Notes under the pieces: generated by a model
Told to the model about the DNA's origin: nothing
What the model saw: the letters and a program-made list of their open reading frames with translations, nothing else
Databases searched by the model: none
From: Amycolatopsis australiensis
Lineage (GTDB): Bacteria > Actinomycetota > Actinomycetes > Mycobacteriales > Pseudonocardiaceae
Length of the DNA: 64,000 bases
Direction of reading: 5' to 3'
Assembly (NCBI RefSeq): GCF_900119165.1
Contig: NZ_FPJG01000006.1
Coordinates: forward strand, 2,232,001 to 2,296,000
In this document: positions 25,863-35,216 of the stretch, in pieces
Layout: each line of letters begins with the position of its first letter
How positions within the stretch are numbered: the first letter of the stretch is position 1
Program-made: the position numbers and the translations under genes

Positions 25863-27359
25863 ATGAGTGCACCGCAGCCACCGAACCAGCCGTGGGGTGG
25901 CGGCCAGCCACCCCAGGGCCCGCCGAGTGGCCCCCAGCCGCAGCAGGACAACCCGTTCGGCAGCCCGGAACCGACGCAGGTCGTGCAGCCCGGCCAGCCG
26001 CAGCAGGGTGGGTCCCCTTTCGGGGAGACGCCGGAGCCGACCCAGGTCGTCCAGCCGCCCCAGCCGGGTGACGGCGGGGCGGGCGCGACCCAGGTGGTCC
26101 CGCCGGTCGACGCGAACGCGACCCAGATGGTGAACCCGGCCGGGGGCGGCGAGGCCACGGTCGCGGACTCGACGCAGCTGGTCCCGCCGGGCTCGCAGCC
26201 GCCGGCGATCCCGTACACCCCGCCGCCGAGCGCGGCCGACAATCCGGCCGCGGCGTTCGGCCAGCAGCCGGGCGGCTTCGGCCAGCCGGGGCAGCAGCCG
26301 AGCCACCCGGGACAGCAGCCCGGCCAGCCGGGCGGGTTCGGCCAGCAGCCGGGCTTCGGCCAGCCGGGGCAGCCCGGTCAGCCGCCGCAGGGCTTCGGCG
26401 CGCCGGGCTTCGGTGGCCCCCAGCAGCCCGGGTTCGGTGGTCCGCAGCCGTTCGGCGCGCCGTCGCCGGGCGGCAACCGGCAGCTGTTCGGCTACATCGC
26501 CGGTGGCGTCGTCGCCGTCCTCGGCCTGATCGCGCTGATCATCTCCTTCGCCTACATGAGCGACGCGAGCGACTATTCGAGCGTCTTCAAACTCGCGCCC
26601 AGCCAGGCAGAGGCCGACAAGTTCCTCGACCAGTTCGGGATCGTCGGTCCCGGCACGGTCTGGTTCTACGTGATCATGATCCTGGTCGGCTCGCTGCTGT
26701 CGCTGGCCGGCGGTGTCGGGCTCGCGCTGGCGGGCAAGCTGGGCGGGATCCGCAAGTTCGTCCCGATCGTGGTCGTCGCCGGCGGTGCGCTGCTGACGCT
26801 GTTCGCCCTGCTGCTCAAGATCGGCATGACCCCGAAAGCCGACGCGCTGGCGCAGGTGTCCGCCACCGCGAAGGACACGTTCGGCCTCGGCCTGCCGCCG
26901 CTGATCCTCGGCGTCCTCATCCTCATCGCGGGCGTGCTCGGGCTCGTCCCGGCGACCCGGCAGTTCGTCGGCCTCGGTGACGGCGGCGCCGCCCCGGGCT
27001 TCGGCGGCCCGCCGAACCAGGGCTTCGGGGGCCCGCAGCAGCCGGGCGGCTTCGGCCACCCGGGCCAGCAGCAGGGCCCGCCGCCGGGTTACGGCCAGCC
27101 GGGTCAGCCGCCGCAGGGGTACGGCCCGCCGCCGGGTTACGGCCAGCCGGGCGGCCCCAACCCGTCCAGCGGCGGCTTCCCGCAGCCCTCGAGCGGCGGT
27201 TTCCCGCAGCAGCCGGGCGGGTACGGCCAGCCGCAGCAGGGCTACCCGCAGCAGCCGGGGCAGCCGCCGTACGGCTACGGGCAGCAGCCGGGCCAGCAGG
27301 GCCCGCCGAGCGGCGGGTTCGGCCAGCCCGGCCAGCCGCCGCAGCAACAGCAGTGGTGA
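25863..27359 (+). CDS. Pro/Gly/Gln-rich membrane protein
   Basis: This 498-residue protein has three parts. The first 200 residues are Pro/Gln/Gly-rich and contain four spaced TQ(V/M/L)V motifs (PEPTQVVQP twice as TQVV, GATQVV, NATQMV, DSTQLV). The middle has four membrane helices (YIAGGVVAVLGLIALIISF; VWFYVIMILVGSLLSLAGGV; VPIVVVAGGALLTLFALLL; LILGVLILIAGVLGLV). The last 130 residues are again repeats of GYGQPGQPPQ type. The low-complexity ends are probably cytoplasmic and disordered. Its position between cbs and metB matches the proline-rich antigen homologue Rv1078, but I see no RDD domain. Function unknown; the TQ motifs may be kinase sites. Confidence 0.75.
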   Translation: MSAPQPPNQPWGGGQPPQGPPSGPQPQQDNPFGSPEPTQVVQPGQPQQGGSPFGETPEPTQVVQPPQPGDGGAGATQVVPPVDANATQMVNPAGGGEATVADSTQLVPPGSQPPAIPYTPPPSAADNPAAAFGQQPGGFGQPGQQPSHPGQQPGQPGGFGQQPGFGQPGQPGQPPQGFGAPGFGGPQQPGFGGPQPFGAPSPGGNRQLFGYIAGGVVAVLGLIALIISFAYMSDASDYSSVFKLAPSQAEADKFLDQFGIVGPGTVWFYVIMILVGSLLSLAGGVGLALAGKLGGIRKFVPIVVVAGGALLTLFALLLKIGMTPKADALAQVSATAKDTFGLGLPPLILGVLILIAGVLGLVPATRQFVGLGDGGAAPGFGGPPNQGFGGPQQPGGFGHPGQQQGPPPGYGQPGQPPQGYGPPPGYGQPGGPNPSSGGFPQPSSGGFPQQPGGYGQPQQGYPQQPGQPPYGYGQQPGQQGPPSGGFGQPGQPPQQQQW

Positions 27360-27373
27360 GCTGACCGCCATTC

Positions 27374-27404
27374 GTGCCCCGGAACCGATTCGGTTCCGGG
27401 GCAC
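27374..27404 (+). terminator. Perfect hairpin terminator
   Basis: GTGCCCCGGAACCG and its exact complement are separated by ATT, 14 bp after the stop codon of the Pro/Gln-rich gene. The 14-bp stem is very stable; only mixed sequence follows. Confidence 0.7.
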
Positions 27405-27595
27405 GCTGCATTCATGGCCGAATTCGCCATTGTCCGAAGAGGACAAAAGGCCACGCGGCGGAATTCCGGCGCTAGCGCAACAAAATGATCTTGGGTTCCG
27501 CCGTCCGGCCGAATTCCGTTCTCTTTCCGTTCCGCCTCCCGTTTTCCGGACTAGGGTGAACGCCGTCGCCTCGCGCTGGAGCAGATGGGGGAGTA

Positions 27596-28135
27596 GTGAC
27601 CGGTCCGCACGGATACCCGGTGTCGCATTCGCATTCGTCTTCATCGGCTCGGCCGTCCGGAGTAACGGCGGTTCTCGCCGGCGTGCTCGGGCTCGCGGCC
27701 GCCGTCGCCGCGGGGTGTGTACCGGTCAAGATCTTTCTCGAGATGCCCGCCGAATTCAGCCTCGGCGCCCTGCCGGGCTGGGTACTGGCCGACCTGGCCG
27801 GCTATCTCGGCGCCGGATTGGTGCTCCTGCTGGGCGCGCTGGCGACGCTGTTCCGCGCGACGGCGGGAGCGGTCCTGCTCGGCGTCGGCGCCGTGCTGGC
27901 GATCGGGGCGTTGCTGACGGAACCGGCGTCGGTCGGCGTCCCGCCCGCCCGGTTCGTGGACGCGATGTTCACCCACGGCGGGTTCGCGATGGCCGACCGG
28001 GTCGCGCTGGCCGGGCTGGCCGTGCTGGTGCTCGTGCTGGCGTTCCTGCCGCCGACGTTCCGCTACCTGCGCTACCGCACGCCGGCGCTGCCGGTCTGGG
28101 CCGGGCGGGAAGCGTACTCGTCGCGCAGCTGGTGA
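27596..28135 (+). CDS. Small integral membrane protein, unknown function
   Basis: This 179-residue protein has a short polar start rich in Ser and His and then four membrane helices (VTAVLAGVLGLAAAVAAGCV, VLADLAGYLGAGLVLLLGAL, GAVLLGVGAVLAIGALL and VALAGLAVLVLVLAFLP). It ends with a basic tail. The GTG start has GGGGGAG 3 nt upstream. A second four-helix protein follows 43 bp later, and the two are of similar style, though I see no clear sequence identity. I do not recognise the family. They may be a two-gene unit placed between the Pro/Gln-rich protein and metB. Confidence 0.65.
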   Translation: MTGPHGYPVSHSHSSSSARPSGVTAVLAGVLGLAAAVAAGCVPVKIFLEMPAEFSLGALPGWVLADLAGYLGAGLVLLLGALATLFRATAGAVLLGVGAVLAIGALLTEPASVGVPPARFVDAMFTHGGFAMADRVALAGLAVLVLVLAFLPPTFRYLRYRTPALPVWAGREAYSSRSW

Positions 28136-28178
28136 CCCACGAGGCTCACTGTCGGTAGCCGGCCGTATCCTCGGCGCC

Positions 28179-28613
28179 GTGACCTCGACCGAACGCCGGA
28201 CGGCGGTCGCCGCCGCGTTGCTCGCCCTGCTCGGCGGGCTGCTCTACCTGGCCGGGCTCGTCCTGGACGTCGTCGCGCTCGCCCGCTTCCCCGAAGACGC
28301 CGGACGCGTGGCCGTCCACGCCGCGGTCGACGCCGTGCTCGCGGCGACACTGCTGCCCGGCGCCGTCCTCCTGCTGCGGCACCGCCCGGCCGGCCGGATC
28401 TGCTGCATCGCCGGAAGTGCCGCGGCCGTGCTCGCGACGCTGACGTCGACGCTGCTCGGAGCCGCCGGGCGCACCCTCGATGGGCCCGGTGCGCTGACCG
28501 CGGGCGGCCTCGCGGCGCTGGCCGTGGTCGTACCGCCCGCCTTGGTCACGCTGGGGCTCGCGCTGTCCGATCCCACCGCGCGGTGGTGTGACACTGAGAT
28601 CCATCCCACCTGA
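28179..28613 (+). CDS. Small integral membrane protein, unknown function
   Basis: This 144-residue protein has four hydrophobic helices (AAALLALLGGLLYLAGLVLD, AVDAVLAATLLPGAVLLL, ICCIAGSAAAVLATLTSTLL and LAALAVVVPPALVTLGLAL). Two cysteines sit together at the start of the third helix. There is no ribosome binding site, but TATCCT lies 7 nt before the GTG start, which fits a leaderless transcript. It lies 35 bp before metB. The family is not recognised. Confidence 0.6.
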   Translation: MTSTERRTAVAAALLALLGGLLYLAGLVLDVVALARFPEDAGRVAVHAAVDAVLAATLLPGAVLLLRHRPAGRICCIAGSAAAVLATLTSTLLGAAGRTLDGPGALTAGGLAALAVVVPPALVTLGLALSDPTARWCDTEIHPT

Positions 28614-28647
28614 CGGGAATGCCGGGGGCTCCCCGTACGCTGGACCA

Positions 28648-29805
28648 ATGGTGGACGACTACTCCGTACTGGGTTTCGAGACGCGCGCGATCCACGCCGG
28701 TCAGAAGCCCGACCCCCGCACCGGCGCGGTCATCGTGCCGATCTACCAGACCTCGACCTACGCGCAGGACGGCGTGGGCGGGACCCGTGAGGGCGGCTAC
28801 GAGTACTCGCGCACCGCGAACCCGACCCGCTCGGCGCTGGAGGAGGCGCTGGCCTCGCTGGAAGGCGGCCGGCACGCGCTGGCCTTCGCCTCCGGCATGG
28901 CCGCGTCCGACGTGGTGCTGCGCAGTACCCTGCGCCCCGGTGACCACCTCGTGCTGGGCAACGACGCGTACGGCGGCACGTTCCGCCTGATCGACAAGGT
29001 GCTCAGCCTCTGGGGCGTCGAGCACACCGTCGCCGACCTCGCCGACCTCGACCAGGTCCGCGCCGCGATCCGGCCCGAGACCAAGCTGATCTGGTGCGAG
29101 ACGCCGACCAACCCGCTGCTGGGCATCGCCGACATCGCCGCGCTGGCCGGTGTCGCGCACGACGCGGGCGCCCGCCTGGTGGTCGACAACACGTTCGCGA
29201 CCCCGTACCTGCAGAACCCGCTCTCGCTGGGCGCGGACGTCGTGCTGCACTCGACGACGAAGTACCTCGGCGGGCACTCCGACGTCGTCGGCGGCGCGGT
29301 GATCACGAACGAGGACGAGCTGCGCGAGCAGCTGTTCTACCTCCGCAACGCCGCCGGCGCGGTGCCCGGGCCGTTCGACGCGTGGCTGACGCTGCGCGGC
29401 ATCAAGACGCTGGCCCTGCGCATGGAGCGGCACAGCGACAATGCCGAGCTGATCGTGCAGGCGCTGGTCAAGCACCCGAAGGTCGCGAAGGTCTACTACC
29501 CGGGGCTGCCGGAGCACCCGGGCCACGAGACGGCGGCGAAGCAGATGCGCCGCTTCGGCGGGATGGTGTCGTTCAGCCACGCCGACGGCGAGCAGGCGGC
29601 GCTGGAGGTCGCTTCGCGCACGAAGCTGTTCATCCTGGCCGAGTCGCTCGGCGGCATCGAGTCGCTGATCGAGCACCCGGGCAAGATGACCCACGCGAGC
29701 ACGGCGGGCTCGACCCTGCAGGTCCCGGCCGACCTGCTGCGCCTGTCGGTTGGCATCGAGGACGGCCGCGACCTCGTCGCGGACCTGCTGACCGCGCTGG
29801 GTTGA
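28648..29805 (+). CDS. metB: Cystathionine gamma-synthase / gamma-lyase
   Basis: This 385-residue enzyme is a PLP-dependent Cys/Met metabolism enzyme. The PLP lysine is K205 in HSTTKYLGGHSDV; FASGMAASD binds the cofactor phosphate, and SRTANPTRSALEEALASLE is the N-terminal signature. Such enzymes make cystathionine from O-acyl-homoserine or cleave it to cysteine, and actinobacterial members often do both. With cbs 3 kb upstream, reverse transsulfuration to cysteine is the likely main role, by inference; cysteine feeds mycothiol, whose amidase gene mca is 8 kb away. There is no Shine-Dalgarno sequence; TACGCT lies 6 nt before the ATG. The order matches Rv1077-Rv1079. Confidence 0.9.
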   Translation: MVDDYSVLGFETRAIHAGQKPDPRTGAVIVPIYQTSTYAQDGVGGTREGGYEYSRTANPTRSALEEALASLEGGRHALAFASGMAASDVVLRSTLRPGDHLVLGNDAYGGTFRLIDKVLSLWGVEHTVADLADLDQVRAAIRPETKLIWCETPTNPLLGIADIAALAGVAHDAGARLVVDNTFATPYLQNPLSLGADVVLHSTTKYLGGHSDVVGGAVITNEDELREQLFYLRNAAGAVPGPFDAWLTLRGIKTLALRMERHSDNAELIVQALVKHPKVAKVYYPGLPEHPGHETAAKQMRRFGGMVSFSHADGEQAALEVASRTKLFILAESLGGIESLIEHPGKMTHASTAGSTLQVPADLLRLSVGIEDGRDLVADLLTALG

Positions 29806-29808
29806 GCC

Positions 29809-30282
29809 TCAGCGCACGTCCAGACCGCCGCCGTAGAGGCGCTCCACCCGGAGCGTGATCACGACGCGGCGGTCTTCGACCATGTTCCGCAGGAACACGG
29901 CTTCGTCTTCGGGATCGGTGAAGGGCGCCTGCATCGCGAGCAGCGCCCGGCCGGTCTCGTCACCGGGCACGGAACTGACCGGCGACACCTCGGCCACGCC
30001 CTCCGCGACCGCGAAGGCCAGGTGATCGTCGCTGCTGACGTACAGCGCCGCGCGTGGTTCGCGGGCGAGCTGGCGTACCTTCGCGCGTCCCGCGGTGGAT
30101 CCGATCCGCACGACGCGCTGCGCCGGATCCCAGGCGTAGGCGACGGTCGACAGGTGCGGGAAACCGGCGCGGTTGACGGTGGCCAGCGCGCCGAGGCTCT
30201 GCGAGCCGAGCAGGCGGCTCGAAGCGTCTTCGGTGGGAGTGGCGGGGCCGGGGCCGCGGCCCGGTTCGTACACGGTGGTCAT
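29809..30282 (-). CDS. Pyridoxamine 5'-phosphate oxidase-fold flavoprotein
   Basis: This 157-residue protein has the split-barrel PPOX fold. LLGSQSLGALATVNRAGFPH forms the first strands, VRIGSTAGRAKVRQLAREPR the cofactor-binding part, and ALYVSSDDHLAFAVAEGVAE the dimer strand. Actinobacterial relatives bind FMN or F420 and reduce diverse substrates; the exact one is unknown. The start at 30282 was chosen because homology begins soon after MTTVYEPG; the ribosome binding site is poor. It converges on metB with 3 bp between the stops. Confidence 0.78.
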   Translation of the reverse strand: MTTVYEPGRGPGPATPTEDASSRLLGSQSLGALATVNRAGFPHLSTVAYAWDPAQRVVRIGSTAGRAKVRQLAREPRAALYVSSDDHLAFAVAEGVAEVSPVSSVPGDETGRALLAMQAPFTDPEDEAVFLRNMVEDRRVVITLRVERLYGGGLDVR

Positions 30283-30364
30283 GCGTTGATCATCGGGGAA
30301 CGCGCCGACACTGCGGAAGAAGGCACTTTCCTGTGCCAGGGGCACATCCAGGTGACCGACCTGG

Positions 30365-30628
30365 TCAGGGGTTGTAGTTGCCGTGCACGACACCGCCGGG
30401 CTTCGGGGTGCCCGTCGCCGGCAGCTTCGAGCCATCCACGCAGCCGCCGACCAGCTCGACGTGGCTGTCGTGGCGGATGTACTGGGCCGGGGTGCCGCAG
30501 GCGGCGTTGTCCACGGTGATGTACGCGGCCCCGGTCAACGCGGCGGCCGACGCCAGCCCGACCACGAGCGGAACCAGCCCGGCGGACCGGGTGGCGCGAG
30601 CCCGTCGAGCGTCGTTCCCCCGTGCCAT
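30365..30628 (-). CDS. Small secreted or membrane-anchored protein
   Basis: This 87-residue protein has a basic N terminus with several arginines, one hydrophobic helix (GLVPLVVGLASAAALTGAAY) and a short external part with two cysteines (NAACGTPAQY and VGGCVDGS), which may form a disulfide. The C terminus is Gly/Pro-rich. The start at 30628 has GGGAG 7 nt upstream, while a longer frame has none. I do not recognise a family. Confidence 0.6.
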   Translation of the reverse strand: MARGNDARRARATRSAGLVPLVVGLASAAALTGAAYITVDNAACGTPAQYIRHDSHVELVGGCVDGSKLPATGTPKPGGVVHGNYNP

Positions 30629-30721
30629 GGTTGCTCCCTGTTTACCGTGTGTTGACACGCCAAGGGTACCCGGCTCCCGGTCCGGTCAACCTGTGGAGTT
30701 CCTGAGTGGCATAGTCCGGGC

Positions 30722-31924
30722 ATGGAACTCGTCACCCTCGAGCGGATCCAGGCCGCCCGGGAACTCCTAAAAGGAGTGACCCGGGTGACGCCGATGGAGC
30801 ACGCGCGCGACCTGCGCAAGCTGCACGGCGGTCCGGTGCACCTGAAGTGCGAAAACCTGCAGCGCACCGGGTCGTTCAAGATCCGCGGCGCCTACACGCG
30901 CATCCACGGCCTGACCGAAGCCGAGCGCGAACGCGGCGTCGTCGCGGCCAGCGCGGGCAACCACGCGCAGGGCGTCGCGCTCGCGTCGTCGCTGCTCGGC
31001 GCCAAGTCGACCGTGTTCATGCCGCTGCGCGCACCGTTGCCGAAGCTCGCCGCCACCTGCGGGTACGGCGCCGACGTCCACCTCCACGGCGTGCTGCTGG
31101 AGGAGACCCTGCGTGCCGCGATCGAGTTCGGCGAGCGCACCGGGGCGGTGTTCATCCACCCCTTCGACCACCCGGACGTCATCGCCGGCCAGGGCACCGT
31201 CGGCCTCGAGATCCTCGAGCAGGTGCCGGGGGTGAAGACGATCCTGGTCGCCACGGGCGGCGGCGGGCTGGTCGGCGGGGTCGCGTCGGCGGTCAAGGCG
31301 CTGCGCCCGGACGTCCGCGTGGTGGGCGTCCAAGCCGAGGAGGCGGCGGCGTACCCGCCGTCGCTGGCCGCGGGCGCGCCGGTGCGGCTGGGGTCGACCT
31401 CGACGATGGCCGACGGCATCGCGGTCGGCGAGCCCGGCCTGGTCAGCTTCGCGCACGTCGAATCGCTGGTCGACGACGTCGTGACGGTGTCGGAAGAGTC
31501 GTTGTCCCGAGCGGTGCTGCTCTGCCTGGAACGCCGGAAGCTGGTGGTGGAGCCGGCGGGCGCGGCGACGGTCGCGGCCCTGCTGCAGCACGTCGGCGCG
31601 TTCGAGCCCCCGGTGGTGGCGGTCCTCTCGGGCGGCAACGTCGACCCGGTGCTGCTCCTGCAGATCATCCAGCACGGCATGACGGCGGGCGGCCGCTACC
31701 TGCGCCTGCGCCTGCGCGTCGCGGACCGGCCGGGCTCGCTGGTGGGCGTGCTGTCTTGCGTGAGCGAGCTGGGCGCGAACGTGCTGGACGTCGAGCATTC
31801 GCGGATTTCCGGCAACCTGGGCCTCGGCGAGGCCGACGTCGAGCTGGTCCTGGAGACGCGCGGCCCCGAGCACTGCAAGGAGGTCGAGGCCGCGCTCATG
31901 GACGCCGGCTACGCGGTCGTCTGA
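30722..31924 (+). CDS. ilvA: Threonine ammonia-lyase (threonine dehydratase)
   Basis: This 400-residue PLP enzyme converts threonine to 2-oxobutyrate and ammonia, the entry to isoleucine synthesis or threonine breakdown. The PLP lysine is K53 in RTGSFKIRGAYTR, the phosphate loop is TGGGGLVGGVAS, and SAGNHAQGVALA is the substrate loop. The last 75 residues form an ACT-type domain (YLRLRLRVADRPGSLVGVLS), as in the shorter regulated type. There is no Shine-Dalgarno sequence at the ATG; CATAGT lies 6 nt upstream. An internal AAAAGGAG 8 nt before an in-frame GTG (30785) could give a product 21 residues shorter. Confidence 0.9.
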   Translation: MELVTLERIQAARELLKGVTRVTPMEHARDLRKLHGGPVHLKCENLQRTGSFKIRGAYTRIHGLTEAERERGVVAASAGNHAQGVALASSLLGAKSTVFMPLRAPLPKLAATCGYGADVHLHGVLLEETLRAAIEFGERTGAVFIHPFDHPDVIAGQGTVGLEILEQVPGVKTILVATGGGGLVGGVASAVKALRPDVRVVGVQAEEAAAYPPSLAAGAPVRLGSTSTMADGIAVGEPGLVSFAHVESLVDDVVTVSEESLSRAVLLCLERRKLVVEPAGAATVAALLQHVGAFEPPVVAVLSGGNVDPVLLLQIIQHGMTAGGRYLRLRLRVADRPGSLVGVLSCVSELGANVLDVEHSRISGNLGLGEADVELVLETRGPEHCKEVEAALMDAGYAVV

Positions 31925-31963
31925 CTTCCGGGGGTTCCGGGTCGCGGCGGCCCGGCACGCGGG

Positions 31964-32797
31964 TCAGGGCTGTTCGCCGGTGATCGCCGCCAGTGCGAGG
32001 TCCTTCGCCGGCTCCGGCACTTCCGCCGGGGCGGTGAAGCGGCGGGCCCGGATGTGGGCGACCAGGTCCGGGTCCGGCGGCACCCCGTGCTCGCGCAGGT
32101 AGTACGCGACCGCGCCGGGCCACGCCCAGGCGCCGTCGGTGCGGAAGTTCATCGGCACCGCGTCCGTGCGGTCCGGTGCGAACGCGTCCGGGCCGTTGCT
32201 GCGCGAGGCCAGGATGACCGGCGCCGCGTCGAGGTAGGCCAGCACCCGTTCGGCCTCCGCCGGCACCAGCGCCGGGCGCCGGACGAGCGGCTTGCCCGCC
32301 GCGTCGAGGCCGTCGTAGATCCGGGGCGTGCGGATCTCGCCGTCCGGCACCGGCGGGGTCAGGCCGGCGCGTTCGCGCAGCCACGCCGGGATGTGCTGGT
32401 CGGCGCGCGGGAAGAACCGCAGCTCGTCCTGGAACCCGAGCGGCGGCGGCTGCCGGCGGAACGGCGGTTCGAGGTCCGGCCGCACGAACTCGACGTCCGG
32501 CGGCTGCCCCGGCGCGAACACGAGGATCGCGGCGAGCCACGTTCCCACGCCCGGCTGGTACATGCCCGACCGCAGCACGCCGAGCAGCCGCACGGCTTCC
32601 GGGTGCGGCTGCGCGGGCCTCGGCACGCCGTCCGGCCCGGTCACCAGCAGGTCGGCCTCGACGTGCCGGCCCGCGGCGCGGTATTCGGCGCGCAGCCGGC
32701 GCCACCCAGGCGGTACCTGCGCCGCGAGGGCGTGGCCGAGCTGCGCGACGAGCTCCTGCTGCTGCTCGGGGCGCAGCGGCCCCGGTGGCCCGCTCAT
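31964..32797 (-). CDS. Hypothetical protein of a type VII secretion-linked set
   Basis: This 277-residue soluble protein has no signal peptide. Its first half (WRRLRAEYRAAGRHVEADLL, then VRLLGVLRSGMYQPGVGTW) resembles YezG-like immunity proteins, as far as I can judge. The second half (IRTPRIYDGLDAAGKPLV, MNFRTDGAWAWPGAVAYYL, then DPDLVAHIRARRF) is a segment I associate with TNT-toxin-linked actinobacterial proteins. No toxin gene is visible next to it. It is the third gene after a YbaB-like and an EspC-like gene on the same strand, with a 108-bp gap. A role in guarding or assisting a secreted effector is inference only. Confidence 0.55.
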   Translation of the reverse strand: MSGPPGPLRPEQQQELVAQLGHALAAQVPPGWRRLRAEYRAAGRHVEADLLVTGPDGVPRPAQPHPEAVRLLGVLRSGMYQPGVGTWLAAILVFAPGQPPDVEFVRPDLEPPFRRQPPPLGFQDELRFFPRADQHIPAWLRERAGLTPPVPDGEIRTPRIYDGLDAAGKPLVRRPALVPAEAERVLAYLDAAPVILASRSNGPDAFAPDRTDAVPMNFRTDGAWAWPGAVAYYLREHGVPPDPDLVAHIRARRFTAPAEVPEPAKDLALAAITGEQP

Positions 32798-32905
32798 GGT
32801 TGCTCCTCCTCGGATCCGCTCAGGACGTTCCGGCGTTCAGCGAGACTCGATGCCGGACGGGTGGGTCCGGCAGGTCGAGCTCGGCACGGTCACCAGATCA
32901 GCTCG

Positions 32906-33223
32906 TCACCCTTGAGGCCGGCCACCCGCGGACTTGTTCAGGTCGTCGGCGACGCCGGTTTCGTAGGACCGGTAGGCAGCCGCGGCTTCGCGCACCTTGC
33001 CGGACACCGCGGTCATCGCCTGCACGGCGTCCTTCAGCGCGTTGATGCCGTACTGCTCGACCGGGTCGAGCATCATCCGGAACGGCTGGCAGAGAATGCC
33101 GTACGCGTCGGTCGGCATGCTGACCTGGTTCGCCGCGTCGACGGCCTGCTGCAGCCCGTCACCGATGGCGTCGAGCTGCTTCGCGTGCGCCGTGAGGTCG
33201 GTGCTGAGTTCCACGTCTGCCAC
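32906..33223 (-). CDS. EspC-family type VII secretion-associated protein
   Basis: This 105-residue all-helical protein has the two-helix hairpin pattern of ESX secretion substrates of the EspC type. The segments are LTAHAKQLDAIGDGLQQAVD, a central MPTDAYGILCQPFRMMLDPV, and KVREAAAAYRSYETGVADDL. The YxxxE-like end (YRSYE) fits the general T7SS export signal. Such proteins are exported by ESX systems; no ESX core genes (EccC, MycP) are in this window, so the secretion machine would be elsewhere. It follows the YbaB-like gene after 11 bp, so they share a transcript. Confidence 0.75.
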   Translation of the reverse strand: MADVELSTDLTAHAKQLDAIGDGLQQAVDAANQVSMPTDAYGILCQPFRMMLDPVEQYGINALKDAVQAMTAVSGKVREAAAAYRSYETGVADDLNKSAGGRPQG

Positions 33224-33234
33224 GGTTTTCCCCC

Positions 33235-33780
33235 TCAGGAAAGAATCGGTCCGCCGAATTCGTCGTCATCGTCGTCGACCGGGCGACGTCGCCGTGGCGG
33301 TTGCGGCGGCGACGGCGGGGTCCGCGGCGGTGCGGGCGGCTGCTCGTCGTTCTCCTCCGGCAGGAACCGGCGGACGCGGTCGGGCTCCGGGAACGCGGGT
33401 TCGGGCTCCGGCGGCGGTTCCGGGAACGTGCTCTGCGCCTCGCGGACGATCTCCGCCGCGGCCTGGTCGCCCGTGCCGGTCGTCTCGGCCATCGCCTGCT
33501 GCAGCAGCTCCGGGATCCGGGCCTGCGCGCGCTGCACCAGCTGCATCACCTGGGCCGACACCTCGGCCATGCGCTTGCCGGCCGCGGATTCGGCGATGAC
33601 GAGGTTCTTCAGCAGGCCACGCGAATCGACGGTCACCTGGACCGAGCCGTCCTTCGCGCGCTCGGTGACCGTCTGGCCCTGCATGCGATCGGCCAGCGCC
33701 TGGTACCGGGCGGCGTTCTCCTCGAGCCGCTTGGTCCAGTTGTCGATCATCGCGTCGCTGGCGTCGATGCTGTCCGGCAT
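33235..33780 (-). CDS. YbaB/EbfC-like protein of ESX loci (EspL-like)
   Basis: This 181-residue protein begins with a YbaB/EbfC-like region (MIDNWTKRLEENAARYQALA, then TVDSRGLLKNLVIAESAAG) over about 105 residues. The rest is a Pro/Glu/Arg-rich tail ending in an acidic DDDDDEF stretch and GGPILS. In actinobacteria this type is found next to EspC-like and WXG proteins in type VII secretion loci; YbaB proteins bind DNA or serve as partners. The start at 33780 was chosen because homology starts at PDSIDASDAM and AGAAGGGG-like purines precede it. A family A palindrome lies 70 bp upstream. Confidence 0.72.
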   Translation of the reverse strand: MPDSIDASDAMIDNWTKRLEENAARYQALADRMQGQTVTERAKDGSVQVTVDSRGLLKNLVIAESAAGKRMAEVSAQVMQLVQRAQARIPELLQQAMAETTGTGDQAAAEIVREAQSTFPEPPPEPEPAFPEPDRVRRFLPEENDEQPPAPPRTPPSPPQPPRRRRPVDDDDDEFGGPILS

Positions 33781-33849
33781 CCCGGCCCCTTCTCCTCTGC
33801 TTCTCCCCACTGACGGATCCGGGGAGCCGTTGGTTCCCCCGAACGCCGT

Positions 33850-33892
33850 GAAGGCCACCATAAGGGACTCGACGTCCCTCATGGTGGCCTTC
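33850..33892. repeat. Large palindrome, family A, copy 2
   Basis: GAAGGCCACCATAAGGGAC and the segment at 33874-33892 match at 18 of 19 positions around TCGAC. It lies between the stop codon of hppD and the start of the YbaB-like gene, where it may end hppD transcription. Its plan matches the palindrome at 9321-9377. Confidence 0.75.
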
Positions 33893-33907
33893 GCCGGTCT
33901 CAGGAGG

Positions 33908-35177
<1,270 letters not shown>

Positions 35178-35216
35178 CATGGCCGGACATCGACGGTCAT
35201 GGTGGACAATCTGTGC

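Noticed and set aside
25863..27359. Orthologue of the mycobacterial proline-rich antigen Pra with RDD domain
   Set aside because: Position fits Rv1078, but the four-helix core shows no RDD residues, so only positional equivalence is claimed.
28614..28647. Riboswitch or attenuator upstream of metB
   Set aside because: The predicted mRNA is leaderless and the gap is only 34 bp, so there is no room for an RNA switch.
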